From NCBI RefSeq assembly GCF_044582145.1, contig NZ_JBDODO010000001.1: a stretch of DNA of 64,000 nt. The stretch is one strand, 5' to 3'. Shown piece by piece: positions 24,341 to 33,314 of the stretch. Position 1 is the stretch's first letter; the number at the start of each line of letters is the position of its first letter. Position numbers and translations under genes: made by a program. The notes beneath the pieces were generated by a model. The model was not told the origin of the DNA and did no database searches. It was given only the letters and a program-made list of their open reading frames with translations. The stretch comes from Guyparkeria sp016278265. GTDB lineage: Bacteria; Pseudomonadota; Gammaproteobacteria; Halothiobacillales; Halothiobacillaceae.

Positions 24341-26815
24341 TCAGGAACGCAGCGCCTTTGCCGGGGCGACCCGCGTCATGCGCCATCCCAGCAGCGGCGT
24401 GATCAGCGCGGCCAGCAGCAGGCCCGCGCCGATGCCCCAGGCCAGCAGCCAGGGGTTCAGGCGCCAGGGCAGGTCGAAGACCTGTGCCGAGAGCAGCGAG
24501 CCCACCCCCATCGCGGCGAACGCAGCGAGTAGCCCCACCAGCAGGCCGAGGACGAGGAACTCGATCCAGAGCGCCGAGAGCACCATCCGCCGACTGGCAC
24601 CCATCACGCGCAGCACCGCGGCGTCGTGAATCCGCTGGCGTTCGCTGGCACCGAAGGCGGCCAGCAGGACCACCAGCCCCGCCATCACCGTAAAGGCGAA
24701 CACGTACTCGACCGCCTGGCTGGCGCGCGCGATCAGGGTGCGCACTTCGTCGAGGATGCGCGAGACGTCGAACAGCGTCACCGTGGGAAAGGCGCGCAAC
24801 AGCTCGACCTGCCGATCCTCGCTGCCCTCGGGCAGGTGGAAGCTGGTGATGTACTGCGCCGCGACGTTCTCCATCAGTCCCGGGTTGGCGATGACGAAGA
24901 AGTTGGGCCGCATCGAGTCCCAGTCGACCGAGCGGATGGAGGTGATCTCGCTCGAGATCGCCCTGCCATCGACGCGGAACGTCAGCCGATCGCCCAGCGA
25001 CCAGCCCAGCGTCTCGGCGATGCCCTCCTCGACCGAGAAGCCCTCGGCCGGGAACGTGCCGGCCAGCACGCGGTTGTCCGCGGCCAGTTCGTCGGACGTC
25101 GACAGGTTGAACTCGCGCGTCGCCAACCGGTGGGCGCGCCCCTCGTAGTTGTCGGGATCGATGGCGTTGCCGTTGCTCGCCTCCAGCCGACCGCGGATCA
25201 TCGGGTAGAAGCCGGCATCGTCGATCCCCTGCCGGTCGAGGAACCCACGCATTTCATCCACCTCGTCGGGCTGGATGTTGATGGCGAAGACATTGGGCGC
25301 GTTGGTCGGGATCTGTCGTTCCCACGCCTCGATCAGATCCGCGCGGACCACCGATAGCAGCAGCACCGCCGTGACCCCAAGGGCCAGCGCAGCGATCTGC
25401 GTGGCCGACACCCAGCGCGCCCGAGCCATGCGGGCCAGCCCGAATCGGGCCACGCCACGTGCCGGCCAGCGGCGCAGGGCACTGACGAGCAGCCACGCGA
25501 CGATCAGAAAGGTGCCCAGGCTCACGGCCAGGCCGCCGAGTACGTACAAGGCCAGCGCCGCATCGCGCGCCTGGAACCAGACCAGCAGCGCGATCGCAAT
25601 CAGCCCGGCGGCGAACAGTAGGCTCGCCGCCGGGCTGGGCGCGGTCGCCCGCTGGTTGAGCACCCGCAGCGGCGGGGTGTGCTTGAGTTGAATCAGGCTC
25701 GGCAGGGCGAAGCCGAACAGGGCGACCAGTGCGACGGCCAGCCCCAGTGCCACCGGCATCAGGCCGGGGGGCGGCAGGTCGACATCCAGCACGGCAGTCA
25801 TGAGATCCGCCAACAGTAGCTGGGTCACGGCGCCGATGGCGATGCCGGGAACCGCGGCGGCGAGCGCCAGCATCAGCAGGCGCCAACGGTAGATCGCCCC
25901 GATCTGTTGCGAGGAGGCCCCCAGTGCCCGCATCAGGGCGGCCGTGTCCTGCTGGATGCGGTTGTAGTGGCGTGCCGCGATTACCAAGGCCGCCCCGGCG
26001 AGCAGCACGGCGACCACCGAAGCCAGGCCGAGAAAGCGCGCCGCCCGGTCGAAGGCCGTCTCGAAGGCCGGTTGGCTGTTCTCGGGGCGTTCGAGTTCGT
26101 ATTCGGCGGGCAGTTGCTCGGCCAGTCGGTCCAGTCGTGCGGTCCGGTCATTCGCATCGCTGGACAGCAGCAGGGCGTGCTCGACCCGGCTGGTGTCGGT
26201 GACCAGCTCGGTGGCGGCCAGATCGTCGCGGTGGATCATCAGGCGAGGGGCGGCCTGCGAGAACACATTGCCCACGTCGGGCTCGCGTTCGATCACGGCG
26301 GTCACCGGCAACTCGCTCTGGCCGACCTGGAGGGTGTCGCCCAGTTCGAGCCCTAACGACAGGCGCGCCCGTGGCGCGACCCAGGCCTCGCCCGGTGGCG
26401 GGCCGTGCGTGACGGTGCGCGGGCCGCCGTCCTCTCGGATCTGCAGTTCGCCGCGCAGCGGGTAGGCGTCGTCGACGGCCTTCAGACCCACCAGCAGCGT
26501 CTGCTCGCCGGCGAGTACCACGGTGGGAAAGGTGACCTGTTGGCTGGTGGTCAGATCGAGCTCTCGTGCCGTTTCCAGGGCGATGTCCAGCGGGTCGGGG
26601 GCCTCCACGCGTGCATCGGCGGCGAGGAACTGCGCGGCCTGCGCCCGCATCGCCCCGTCGACGCGATCGACGAAAAAGCCCACCGCGGTGACCGCCGAGA
26701 CGGCCACGAGCAGTGCGAGCAGCATCGGGGTGAGCAGCCCGTTCTGCACCTCGCGTACCAGTCCCTGCCAGGCCAGGCGTCGCGTGTTGGGGGCCGTGTT
26801 GGGGGCTAGGCTCAT
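24341..26815 (-). CDS. ybbP: FtsX-like ABC permease YbbP
   Basis: The 824-residue protein has about ten transmembrane helices and two FtsX domains flanking large periplasmic regions. This is the MacB/LolC-like architecture of YbbP. Helices include LLTPMLLALLVAVSAVTAVGFF near the start and a block around residues 265-440; the last three helices lie after residue 690 (AFTVMAGLVVLLAAFGASERQ). It works with YbbA, whose gene overlaps it by 4 bases. The YbbA-YbbP substrate is unproven; linkage to the TesA lysophospholipase suggests an envelope or lipid role. Confidence 0.9.
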   Translation of the reverse strand: MSLAPNTAPNTRRLAWQGLVREVQNGLLTPMLLALLVAVSAVTAVGFFVDRVDGAMRAQAAQFLAADARVEAPDPLDIALETARELDLTTSQQVTFPTVVLAGEQTLLVGLKAVDDAYPLRGELQIREDGGPRTVTHGPPPGEAWVAPRARLSLGLELGDTLQVGQSELPVTAVIEREPDVGNVFSQAAPRLMIHRDDLAATELVTDTSRVEHALLLSSDANDRTARLDRLAEQLPAEYELERPENSQPAFETAFDRAARFLGLASVVAVLLAGAALVIAARHYNRIQQDTAALMRALGASSQQIGAIYRWRLLMLALAAAVPGIAIGAVTQLLLADLMTAVLDVDLPPPGLMPVALGLAVALVALFGFALPSLIQLKHTPPLRVLNQRATAPSPAASLLFAAGLIAIALLVWFQARDAALALYVLGGLAVSLGTFLIVAWLLVSALRRWPARGVARFGLARMARARWVSATQIAALALGVTAVLLLSVVRADLIEAWERQIPTNAPNVFAINIQPDEVDEMRGFLDRQGIDDAGFYPMIRGRLEASNGNAIDPDNYEGRAHRLATREFNLSTSDELAADNRVLAGTFPAEGFSVEEGIAETLGWSLGDRLTFRVDGRAISSEITSIRSVDWDSMRPNFFVIANPGLMENVAAQYITSFHLPEGSEDRQVELLRAFPTVTLFDVSRILDEVRTLIARASQAVEYVFAFTVMAGLVVLLAAFGASERQRIHDAAVLRVMGASRRMVLSALWIEFLVLGLLVGLLAAFAAMGVGSLLSAQVFDLPWRLNPWLLAWGIGAGLLLAALITPLLGWRMTRVAPAKALRS

Positions 26816-27555
26816 GCCCGGCCTCCGGGGTGTGCCTGCAGGGCCTCGGGGTCCGGCGTCCAGTCGCTGACGCGCCCGGCCTGTATCTGGAAACCCCGGT
26901 CGCAGCGCGCCGCCAGGGCCGGGTCGTGGGTGACCAGCACCAGCGTGGTCTGATGACGTTCGCGCAGGCGGAAGAGCAGCTCGATGACGTGTTCGCCGGT
27001 GGTGGTGTCCAGCGATCCGGTCGGCTCGTCGGCGAACAGCACCGCCGGCTCGCCGACAAACGCGCGGGCCAGTGCCACGCGTTGTTGCTCGCCGCCGGAG
27101 AGTTGCCGGGGCAGGTGGCGCAAGCGTTCGCCGAGACCCACTTCCTCCAGCGCCTCTCGCGCCCGGCGCTCGGCATCGCGCGCACCGGTCAGCTCCAGGG
27201 GCAGGGCGACGTTCTCGAGTGCATTGAGTCCGTCGATCAGCTGGAAGGACTGGAACACGAAGCCGACCCGGCCCGAGCGCACCGCGGCCCGGCCATCCTC
27301 GTCGAGTTGCGAAAGCGCGTGGCCGTCGAGCACGACTTCGCCTTGGCTGGGCGAGTCGAGACCGGCCATCAGGGCCAGCAGGGTGGACTTGCCGGCTCCC
27401 GACGGTCCGACCAGCGCGACCGCCTCACCGGGGAAGATTTGCAGGGTGGCCTGATGCACAATGGTCAGCGGTTCGGGGGTGCGCACGGTCTGCGTGACGC
27501 CTTCGACGGACAGAATCGGCCGGGTCGTGTCACGGGGAGCATCGGATGAGGTCAT
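26812..27555 (-). CDS. ybbA: ABC transporter ATP-binding protein YbbA
   Basis: The 247-residue LolD/MacB-type ATPase has Walker A GPSGAGKS, Q-loop FVFQSFQLIDGLNALENV, signature LSGGEQQRVALARA, Walker B VLFADEPTGSLD and H-loop VTHDP. It energises YbbP. Its 5' end overlaps the divergent tesA gene by 10 bases (27546-27555), so the two promoters must lie inside each other's coding regions. This tail-to-tail arrangement of starts is also seen in E. coli. Confidence 0.93.
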   Translation of the reverse strand: MTSSDAPRDTTRPILSVEGVTQTVRTPEPLTIVHQATLQIFPGEAVALVGPSGAGKSTLLALMAGLDSPSQGEVVLDGHALSQLDEDGRAAVRSGRVGFVFQSFQLIDGLNALENVALPLELTGARDAERRAREALEEVGLGERLRHLPRQLSGGEQQRVALARAFVGEPAVLFADEPTGSLDTTTGEHVIELLFRLRERHQTTLVLVTHDPALAARCDRGFQIQAGRVSDWTPDPEALQAHPGGRA

Positions 27556-28232
27556 GGGGAAAGCTCGGTTTCGGCTGGCCGGCGCGTATCGCCGGCCTGT
27601 TGCTGCTGTGTTTCTGGTTCGGCGCGAGTATAGGTGACGACACCCCGGCGGTGCCGGCCCAGGTGCTGGTCTTCGGCGACTCGCTCTCGGCGGCCTACCA
27701 GCTGCCCACCGAGGCCGGATGGGTGGCCGGCCTGCGCGAGCGCCTTGCCGAGCGCGCCCCCGATCGCTTCGAGGTAACCAATGCCTCGGTCAGCGGCGAA
27801 ACGACCTCCGGCGGCCTCTCGCGCTTGCCCGAGGTGCTCGAGACCGGCGACTACGACTGGGTGCTGCTCGAACTGGGGGCGAACGATGGCCTGCGTGGCC
27901 TGCCCTTGACGCGCATCGAGGCCAACCTGCAATCGCTGATCGACCGCGTCGAGGACCATGGCGCCCGGGTGGTGCTGCTCGGCATCATGCTGCCCACCAA
28001 CTACGGCCCCGCCTACGCCGAGCCATTCGCCGCCATGTACGAGCGGCTGGCCGAGACCAACGGCCTGCCCGTGCTGCCCTTCCTGCTCGACGGCGTGGCG
28101 AGCGAGCGCGAACTGATGATGGACGACGGCATCCACCCGAATGCCGAGGGGCAGGAGCGGGTACTGGAGAACGTCTGGGGCGTGGTGGCGCCGTTGTGGG
28201 AGTTGGATGAATGTTCCGTACAAAGCAATTGA
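27546..28232 (+). CDS. tesA: Acyl-CoA thioesterase I / lysophospholipase TesA
   Basis: The 228-residue periplasmic SGNH/GDSL hydrolase has a signal segment (PARIAGLLLLCFWFGASIG), block I VFGDSLSAAY with nucleophile S46, block II NASVSGETTSGG, block III LGANDGLRG and block V DDGIHPNAEG with the catalytic Asp and His. It hydrolyses acyl-CoA, lysophospholipids and esters in E. coli. It is divergent from ybbA. The last seven or so residues (ELDECSVQSN) go slightly past the usual end. Confidence 0.92.
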   Translation: MRSWGKLGFGWPARIAGLLLLCFWFGASIGDDTPAVPAQVLVFGDSLSAAYQLPTEAGWVAGLRERLAERAPDRFEVTNASVSGETTSGGLSRLPEVLETGDYDWVLLELGANDGLRGLPLTRIEANLQSLIDRVEDHGARVVLLGIMLPTNYGPAYAEPFAAMYERLAETNGLPVLPFLLDGVASERELMMDDGIHPNAEGQERVLENVWGVVAPLWELDECSVQSN

Positions 28233-28369
28233 GGGAATGCGGTACGTATGAACCGGTTGCCGATATTGGATATTGCCTGCTCATTGTTTCCTAGCGAGGT
28301 GGTTACGGGTTCCGCCCGCCGTTTGCCCACCGGAGCTCCGCTTGCCGCTATGCGCGGCGGTCGGGGCGA

Positions 28370-28525
28370 TTTTCTTTGCTCGCGCGAAAGAAAACCGCCG
28401 AAAAGAAACGCGCCGGATGTCTGGTCGCCCTGCGGGCGATCCCCTGCGTTTCTCATTCCAGCCGGGCCGCGCCGACAGGCATCCCTGCCTGACGGCGCGG
28501 TGGCGCGCGTCCTTGCGCGCCACCC
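28370..28525. repeat. Composite extragenic hairpin element between tesA and murJ
   Basis: The 425-bp gap 28233-28657 has no credible gene. It contains a chain of hairpins: TTTTCTTT (28370-28377) with AAAGAAAA (28387-28394); a nested palindrome at 28467-28500 with arms CCGCGCCG and CAGGCA; and GGTGGCGCG at 28499-28507 with CGCGCCACC at 28516-28524. The same style of TTTCTTT/AAAGAAA hairpin occurs at 5872-5899. It looks like a dispersed extragenic repeat; a boundary cannot be set without a second genomic copy. The murJ promoter must lie in or after it. Confidence 0.5.
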
Positions 28526-28657
28526 TTCGGGCCTTTCCGGCTTCCATTGCGATACTCGGCGAGACATACGGAAAGGCCACGCCTCGACCTCCGCTGGCAG
28601 TTTGTCGGATGGTGTGGCATTCGAGATGGCTGACCACGGCCGAGAGTTGAGCACCGC

Positions 28658-30244
28658 ATGAGCATTTGGAAGAGCAGCGCGGCCTTCGGTGGCATGACGA
28701 TGATCTCGCGGGTGCTGGGCTTCGTCCGCGACATGCTGCTCGCGCGGGTGTTCGGCGCCAGCGCGTCGATGGACGCCTTCTTCGTCGTCTTCAAGATCCC
28801 GAATTTCCTGCGCCGGCTGTTCGCCGAGGGCGCCTTCCAGCAGGCGTTCGTGCCGGTGCTGTCCGAGTACCGCGAGACCTCGACGCGCGAGGAGCTCAAG
28901 CGTTACGTCGACTACATGTTCGGCACGCTGGCGGCGGTTGTTGCGGTGGTCGTCGCCCTGGGACTGGCCGGGGCGCCGCTGATGGTCATGCTGTTCGCGC
29001 CGGGGTTCACCGACGATCCGGCCCAGCTCGAGCTGGCCGAGACGATGTTGATGATCACCTTCCCGTACCTGCTGTTCATCTCGTTGACCGCCTTCGTCGC
29101 CAGCAGCCTGAACGCCTTCGGCCGATTCGCCATGCCGGCGCTCGCGCCCATCTGGCTCAACCTGAGCCTGATCGCCGCGACACTGGTGGCCGCCCCGTTG
29201 TTCGCCGAGCCGGTGATGGCGCTGGCCTGGGGCGTGTTCGTCGCCGGCATCCTGCAGCTGTTCTTCCTGCTGCCGTTTCTCGCCCGGCTGGGACTGCTGC
29301 CCCGACCGCGAATCGGCCGGCATCCCGGCGTGCGCAAGACCTTGCGGCTGATGCTGCCGGCGATGTTTGGTGCCTCGGTCACGCAGATCAACCTGTTGAT
29401 CGACACCATCCTGGCCTCCTTGCTGGTGGCCGGCTCGGTGAGCTGGCTGTACTACTCCGACCGGCTGGTCGAGCTGCCGCTGGGGGTGTTCGGCGTGGCG
29501 ATCGGCACGGTGATCCTGCCCGCCCTGTCGCGCGCGTTCGCCCGGGGCAGCGACGAGGATTACAATCGCACCGTCAATGGCGCCCTGCGCCTGACCCTGC
29601 TGGTCGGCGTGCCGGCGATGGCCGGTCTGATCGGTCTGTCGGTGCCGATCCTGGCCACTCTGTTCGAGTACGGCGCGTTCTCGCCCACCGACACGCAGAT
29701 GGTGTCGATGGCGATGACCGCCTATGCCCTCGGTCTGCCGGCGTTCCTGCTGATCAAGATCTTCGCGCCGGGCTTCTTCGCCCGCCAGGACACGGTCACC
29801 CCGGTGCGCATCGCGGTGATCTCGGTGGGCGCCAACCTGGTCTTCAAGGCCCTGCTGGTGGTGCCGTGGATTTTTTGGCTGGGCGGCGATCTCGCCCACG
29901 TGGGACTCGCACTGACCACGGTAATGGCCGCCTGGGTCAACGCGCTGCTGCTGGGCTGGACCCTGCGTCGACGTGGTGTCTGGCGGATCGAGCCCGGCAC
30001 GCGCCGTTTCATCGGTCATATCACGCTCGCTGCGTTGGCGATGGCGGGCTTGCTGCTCTGGCTGAGCCCGGCCGCCGACATCTGGAGCGACTGGGCGTGG
30101 TTCGAACGGGTCGGGGCGGTGCTCGGCCTGATCATGCTGGGCGTGGCGGTATTCGTGGCTACTGCTGCGGCACTGGGGCAGACCCCGCGCCGCCTGGTAT
30201 CGGTGGTCGCCTTCGATCGCCTGGTGCCTCGTGAGCGTCAATGA
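28658..30244 (+). CDS. murJ: Lipid II flippase MurJ (MviN)
   Basis: MurJ moves lipid II across the inner membrane for peptidoglycan synthesis. The 528-residue protein has about 14 helices and the conserved N terminus MTMISRVLGFVRDMLLARVFGAS, then AFFVVFKIPNFLRRLFAEGAFQQAFVPVL. The RVLGFVRD arginines and the FAEGAF loop are family hallmarks. Its gene is followed by ribF, a common arrangement. It has no strong Shine-Dalgarno before ATG 28658. Confidence 0.95.
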   Translation: MSIWKSSAAFGGMTMISRVLGFVRDMLLARVFGASASMDAFFVVFKIPNFLRRLFAEGAFQQAFVPVLSEYRETSTREELKRYVDYMFGTLAAVVAVVVALGLAGAPLMVMLFAPGFTDDPAQLELAETMLMITFPYLLFISLTAFVASSLNAFGRFAMPALAPIWLNLSLIAATLVAAPLFAEPVMALAWGVFVAGILQLFFLLPFLARLGLLPRPRIGRHPGVRKTLRLMLPAMFGASVTQINLLIDTILASLLVAGSVSWLYYSDRLVELPLGVFGVAIGTVILPALSRAFARGSDEDYNRTVNGALRLTLLVGVPAMAGLIGLSVPILATLFEYGAFSPTDTQMVSMAMTAYALGLPAFLLIKIFAPGFFARQDTVTPVRIAVISVGANLVFKALLVVPWIFWLGGDLAHVGLALTTVMAAWVNALLLGWTLRRRGVWRIEPGTRRFIGHITLAALAMAGLLLWLSPAADIWSDWAWFERVGAVLGLIMLGVAVFVATAAALGQTPRRLVSVVAFDRLVPRERQ

Positions 30245-30269
30245 CGGAACGCCAATGAAGGAAGCCCGA

Positions 30270-31268
30270 ATGGATCTCATCCGCCTGTCTCACGGGACAA
30301 CGCCACCTGATGCCGCCCCGGCCGGCGGTGCGGTGGTCACCATCGGCAATTTCGATGGCGTGCACCGCGGGCATCGCGCGGTCATCCGGCAGGCAGCCGA
30401 ACGGGCGGACGCGCTGGCCCTGCCGCTGACGGTGGTGATCTTCGAGCCGCTGCCGCGGGAATTCTTCGCCGAGGCAAGAGGGATGGAGCCGGTCGCGCGT
30501 CTGACTCGGCTGCGCGAACGTTTCGAGGCCTTCGCAGCGCTGGGCGTGATCGACCGGCTGGTGCTGATGCCCTTCAATGCGCGCCTGGCGAGCATGTCGG
30601 CCGAGGCGTTCGTGAACGAGTTGCTGGTCGATGCACTGGGCGCGCGGCACGTGGTGATCGGCGACGATTTCCGTTTCGGCGCCAAACGCGCCGGCGATTT
30701 CGCCCTGCTGGAATCGATGGGTCCGCGTCTGGGTTTTGGCGTCGAGCGGGCCGTGACGGTCACACTCGATGGCGAGCGCGTCTCCTCGACGCGGGTGCGT
30801 GCGGCGCTCGAGGCCCGCGACGTGGCCGCCGCCGCGCGGCTGCTGGGCCACCCGTACTTTCTCTGCGGGCGGGTGATGCATGGCGACAAGCGCGGCCGCC
30901 AGCTGGGTTTCCCCACCGCGAACATCGCGTTGCGACGCCGGCAGTCGCCGTTGCGTGGTGTCTTTCTGGTGCGGATGAGCGGCATCGACGGCGGGACACG
31001 CTACGGGGTGGCCAATATCGGTACCCGCCCGACCGTCGATGGCGGCGAGGCGCGACTGGAGGTGTTCGTGCTCGATTTTGACGGCGACCTCTACGGGCAG
31101 TTGGCGACCGTGGAGTTCCTCGCCGACATCCGCGACGAACGGCGCTTCGAATCACTGGATGCCCTGGTCGAGCAGATCGGGGCGGACGTCGCCGAGGCGC
31201 GCCGGCTAATAGACACACACCGTCGAACGGGCAAGCCCTGGCAGGTGGATGAAGGAGAGACCGCATGA
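30270..31268 (+). CDS. ribF: Bifunctional riboflavin kinase / FAD synthetase RibF
   Basis: RibF makes FMN and FAD. The 332-residue protein has an N-terminal FAD synthetase nucleotidyltransferase (GNFDGVHRGH at 26-35; then VIGDDFRFGAKRAGDF and VSSTRVRAAL) and a C-terminal flavokinase domain (GRQLGFPTANIAL, GVANIGTRPTVDGG, LEVFVLDFDGDLYGQ). I chose ATG 30270, with AAGGAAG six bases upstream, over an upstream ATG-less extension. It overlaps the next gene by 4 bases. Confidence 0.95.
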   Translation: MDLIRLSHGTTPPDAAPAGGAVVTIGNFDGVHRGHRAVIRQAAERADALALPLTVVIFEPLPREFFAEARGMEPVARLTRLRERFEAFAALGVIDRLVLMPFNARLASMSAEAFVNELLVDALGARHVVIGDDFRFGAKRAGDFALLESMGPRLGFGVERAVTVTLDGERVSSTRVRAALEARDVAAAARLLGHPYFLCGRVMHGDKRGRQLGFPTANIALRRRQSPLRGVFLVRMSGIDGGTRYGVANIGTRPTVDGGEARLEVFVLDFDGDLYGQLATVEFLADIRDERRFESLDALVEQIGADVAEARRLIDTHRRTGKPWQVDEGETA

Positions 31269-32821
31269 CGTCAATCGACGTGCTGATCGACAACCCGATT
31301 GCCTGGGGGCTGGCGGCCTTTGCACTGGTCATGCTGGTGGCGACCGCCTGGCTGGCGGCCCGGCTGCGGGCGGAAGCCCGGGAACGCGACCGACTGGCCG
31401 CGGAACACGAGCGCCTCGAGACCCTGCTCGAGGACGAGACCGTGGCCCTGCGTACCGCCCGGGAGGAACTGGCGGAGTCGCGCACCATGGCCGCCCGCCA
31501 TGAAACCGAGCGCCAGCACCTGATCGAGATGCGAGATGCGCTCGAGACCCGCCGGCGCGAGGCGCAGGCCGCACTGGATGCCGAGCGGGAGGCCACCGCC
31601 GCGCTCAAGGCGGAGAAGGCCGAACTGACCGAACGGCTCGAGCGCGAACGCGAGGCGGCCGAGGAGAAATTGAAGCTGCTCGACGAGGCGCGCGAGAAGC
31701 TCTCGGATGCCTTCAAGGGGCTGTCGGCCGATGCGCTGTCGCGTAACAACGAATCCTTTCTCAAGCTGGCCCGCGAGAACCTCGAGCGCTTCCAGCACCA
31801 GGCCAAGGACGATCTCTCGGCGCGCCACAAGGCGATCGAGCAGCTCACCGCCCCGATCCGCGAACGGCTGGAGAAGTTCGATACCAAGCTCGACGGGATG
31901 GAGCAGGCGCGTACCGGCGCCTATTCGGCCTTGAGTCAGCAGGTCAACGACCTGTTGCAGACCCATCTGCCGCGGCTGCACCGCGAGACCGCGGACCTGG
32001 TCAAGGCATTGCGCCAGCCGCAGGCCCGCGGGCGCTGGGGCGAGCTGCAACTCAAGCGCGTGGTGGAAATGGCCGGGATGCTGGAGCACTGCGACTTCGA
32101 GGAGCAGGTCAGCCAGTCCGGTGAGGACAGCCGCCTGCGCCCGGACATGATCGTCCATCTGCCGGGCGGGCGGCAGGTGGTCGTCGATGCCAAGGCGCCG
32201 GTAGATGCCTATCTGCAGGCCGTCGAGGCGCCGGACGAGGACGGGCGCAAGGCCGCGCTGGTCCGTCACGCCCGCCAGGTGCGCACCCACGTCGGCCAGC
32301 TGGCCAAAAAGAGCTACTTCGACCAGTTCGATCCCAGCCCGGAGTTCGTGGTGCTGTTCGTCCCCGGCGAGGCCTTCTTCTCCGCGGCGCTGGCCGAGGA
32401 CCCGGGGCTGATCGAGTACGGCGCCGAGAACCGCGTCATCCCGGCCAGCCCGACCACGCTGATCGCCCTGCTCAAGGCCGTCTCCTACGGCTGGCGGCAG
32501 GAGGCCATGGCGCAGAATGCCGTCGAAGTCGCCGCGTTGGGCAAGGAGCTCTACGAGCGGATCGGCACGCTCGCCGACCACTGGACCAAGGTGGGCAAGA
32601 GCCTCAACCAGACGGTCAACGCCTACAACAGCTCCGTAGGCACGCTCGAGTCCCGCGTGCTGCCCAGCGCACGCAAGTTCCGTGACCTCAAGACCGTCTC
32701 GGCCGACAAGGACATCGCTACGCTCGACCCGGTGACCCAGGAGTCGCGGCCGCTGTCCGCCGCCGAGCTGACCGATGCGTTGTCTGGTCCGTCGGACGAG
32801 GATGTGTCCAAGGACACATAG
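31265..32821 (+). CDS. rmuC: DNA recombination protein RmuC
   Basis: The 518-residue protein has an N-terminal membrane helix (AWGLAAFALVMLVATAWLAARL), a long Glu/Arg-rich coiled coil (about 35-200) and the RmuC nuclease-like domain (RGRWGELQLKRVVEMAGM, LPGGRQVVVDAKAPVDAYL, then VVLFVPGEAFFSAAL). RmuC limits DNA inversions and resembles PD-(D/E)XK nucleases; VVDAKAP is the likely active-site strand. It overlaps ribF by 4 bases. In many relatives ribF is followed by ileS-lspA, so this neighbour is unusual. Confidence 0.92.
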   Translation: MTSIDVLIDNPIAWGLAAFALVMLVATAWLAARLRAEARERDRLAAEHERLETLLEDETVALRTAREELAESRTMAARHETERQHLIEMRDALETRRREAQAALDAEREATAALKAEKAELTERLEREREAAEEKLKLLDEAREKLSDAFKGLSADALSRNNESFLKLARENLERFQHQAKDDLSARHKAIEQLTAPIRERLEKFDTKLDGMEQARTGAYSALSQQVNDLLQTHLPRLHRETADLVKALRQPQARGRWGELQLKRVVEMAGMLEHCDFEEQVSQSGEDSRLRPDMIVHLPGGRQVVVDAKAPVDAYLQAVEAPDEDGRKAALVRHARQVRTHVGQLAKKSYFDQFDPSPEFVVLFVPGEAFFSAALAEDPGLIEYGAENRVIPASPTTLIALLKAVSYGWRQEAMAQNAVEVAALGKELYERIGTLADHWTKVGKSLNQTVNAYNSSVGTLESRVLPSARKFRDLKTVSADKDIATLDPVTQESRPLSAAELTDALSGPSDEDVSKDT

Positions 32822-33218
32822 CCTGCCGATGGCGACAGCCGAGTCAGATGCCTCTTCTCGACGGGGTCACTGATGACGATGGTTGCCCGCGGCGGATGGC
32901 GGTCTCGAGGCGGGTGTCGACGACCTCGCGGCCGTGATTCTGCCCGTCGGGCATCCGGGCATAGACGCGCAGGCCGGAGATGCCCGTCATCCGCAGGCGT
33001 GCGTGCCTGACGTTCCGGGGGCGCCGCCGTCCGAACCGACCCCTCTCGATGCCGGCTACGAGCCGTCCCAGATGCTCGACGTGCTGGTGGGTATCGCGCA
33101 GAAGACCCTGAGCAATTACACCCATCACCTGGCGGACACCCCGGTGGACGAGCCGATGCAGGGCAATGCGTGGACACCGCCGGCGGCGTGAACTAACCCT
33201 CGTCGGTCAGCACTAACC
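32822..33218. other. Gap after rmuC with no confident gene
   Basis: Two overlapping short frames exist. On the plus strand 32883-33191 (TTG start, 102 residues) ends in a fairly protein-like stretch (EPSQMLDVLVGIAQKTLSNY). On the minus strand 32844-33128 (94 residues) contains ISGLRVYARMPDGQNHGREV. Neither has a ribosome-binding site or a family I recognise, so neither is called as a gene. One could be the remnant of a decayed gene. Confidence 0.4.
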
Positions 33219-33304
33219 CAGACGAACAGACGAACAGACGAACAGACGAACAGACGAACAGACGAACAGACGAACAGACGAACAGACGAACAGACGAACA
33301 GACG
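33219..33304 (+). repeat. Octanucleotide tandem repeat (CAGACGAA), ten perfect copies
   Basis: Ten identical CAGACGAA units fill 33219-33298, followed by a partial CAGACG to 33304. The array ends at the GGAG Shine-Dalgarno of the DUF302 gene (ATG 33315). Arrays of this unit length and perfection change copy number by strand slippage, so the leader length of that gene is likely to vary between cells. Confidence 0.95.
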
Positions 33305-33314
33305 GAGTGAAGAG

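Noticed and set aside
28013..30280. Minus-strand frame of 755 codons opposite murJ
   Set aside because: Gln/His/Arg-rich shadow translation; murJ on the other strand is unambiguous.
33219..33304. Repeat array as a CRISPR
   Set aside because: Units are 8 bp, contiguous and without spacers; it is a simple tandem repeat.
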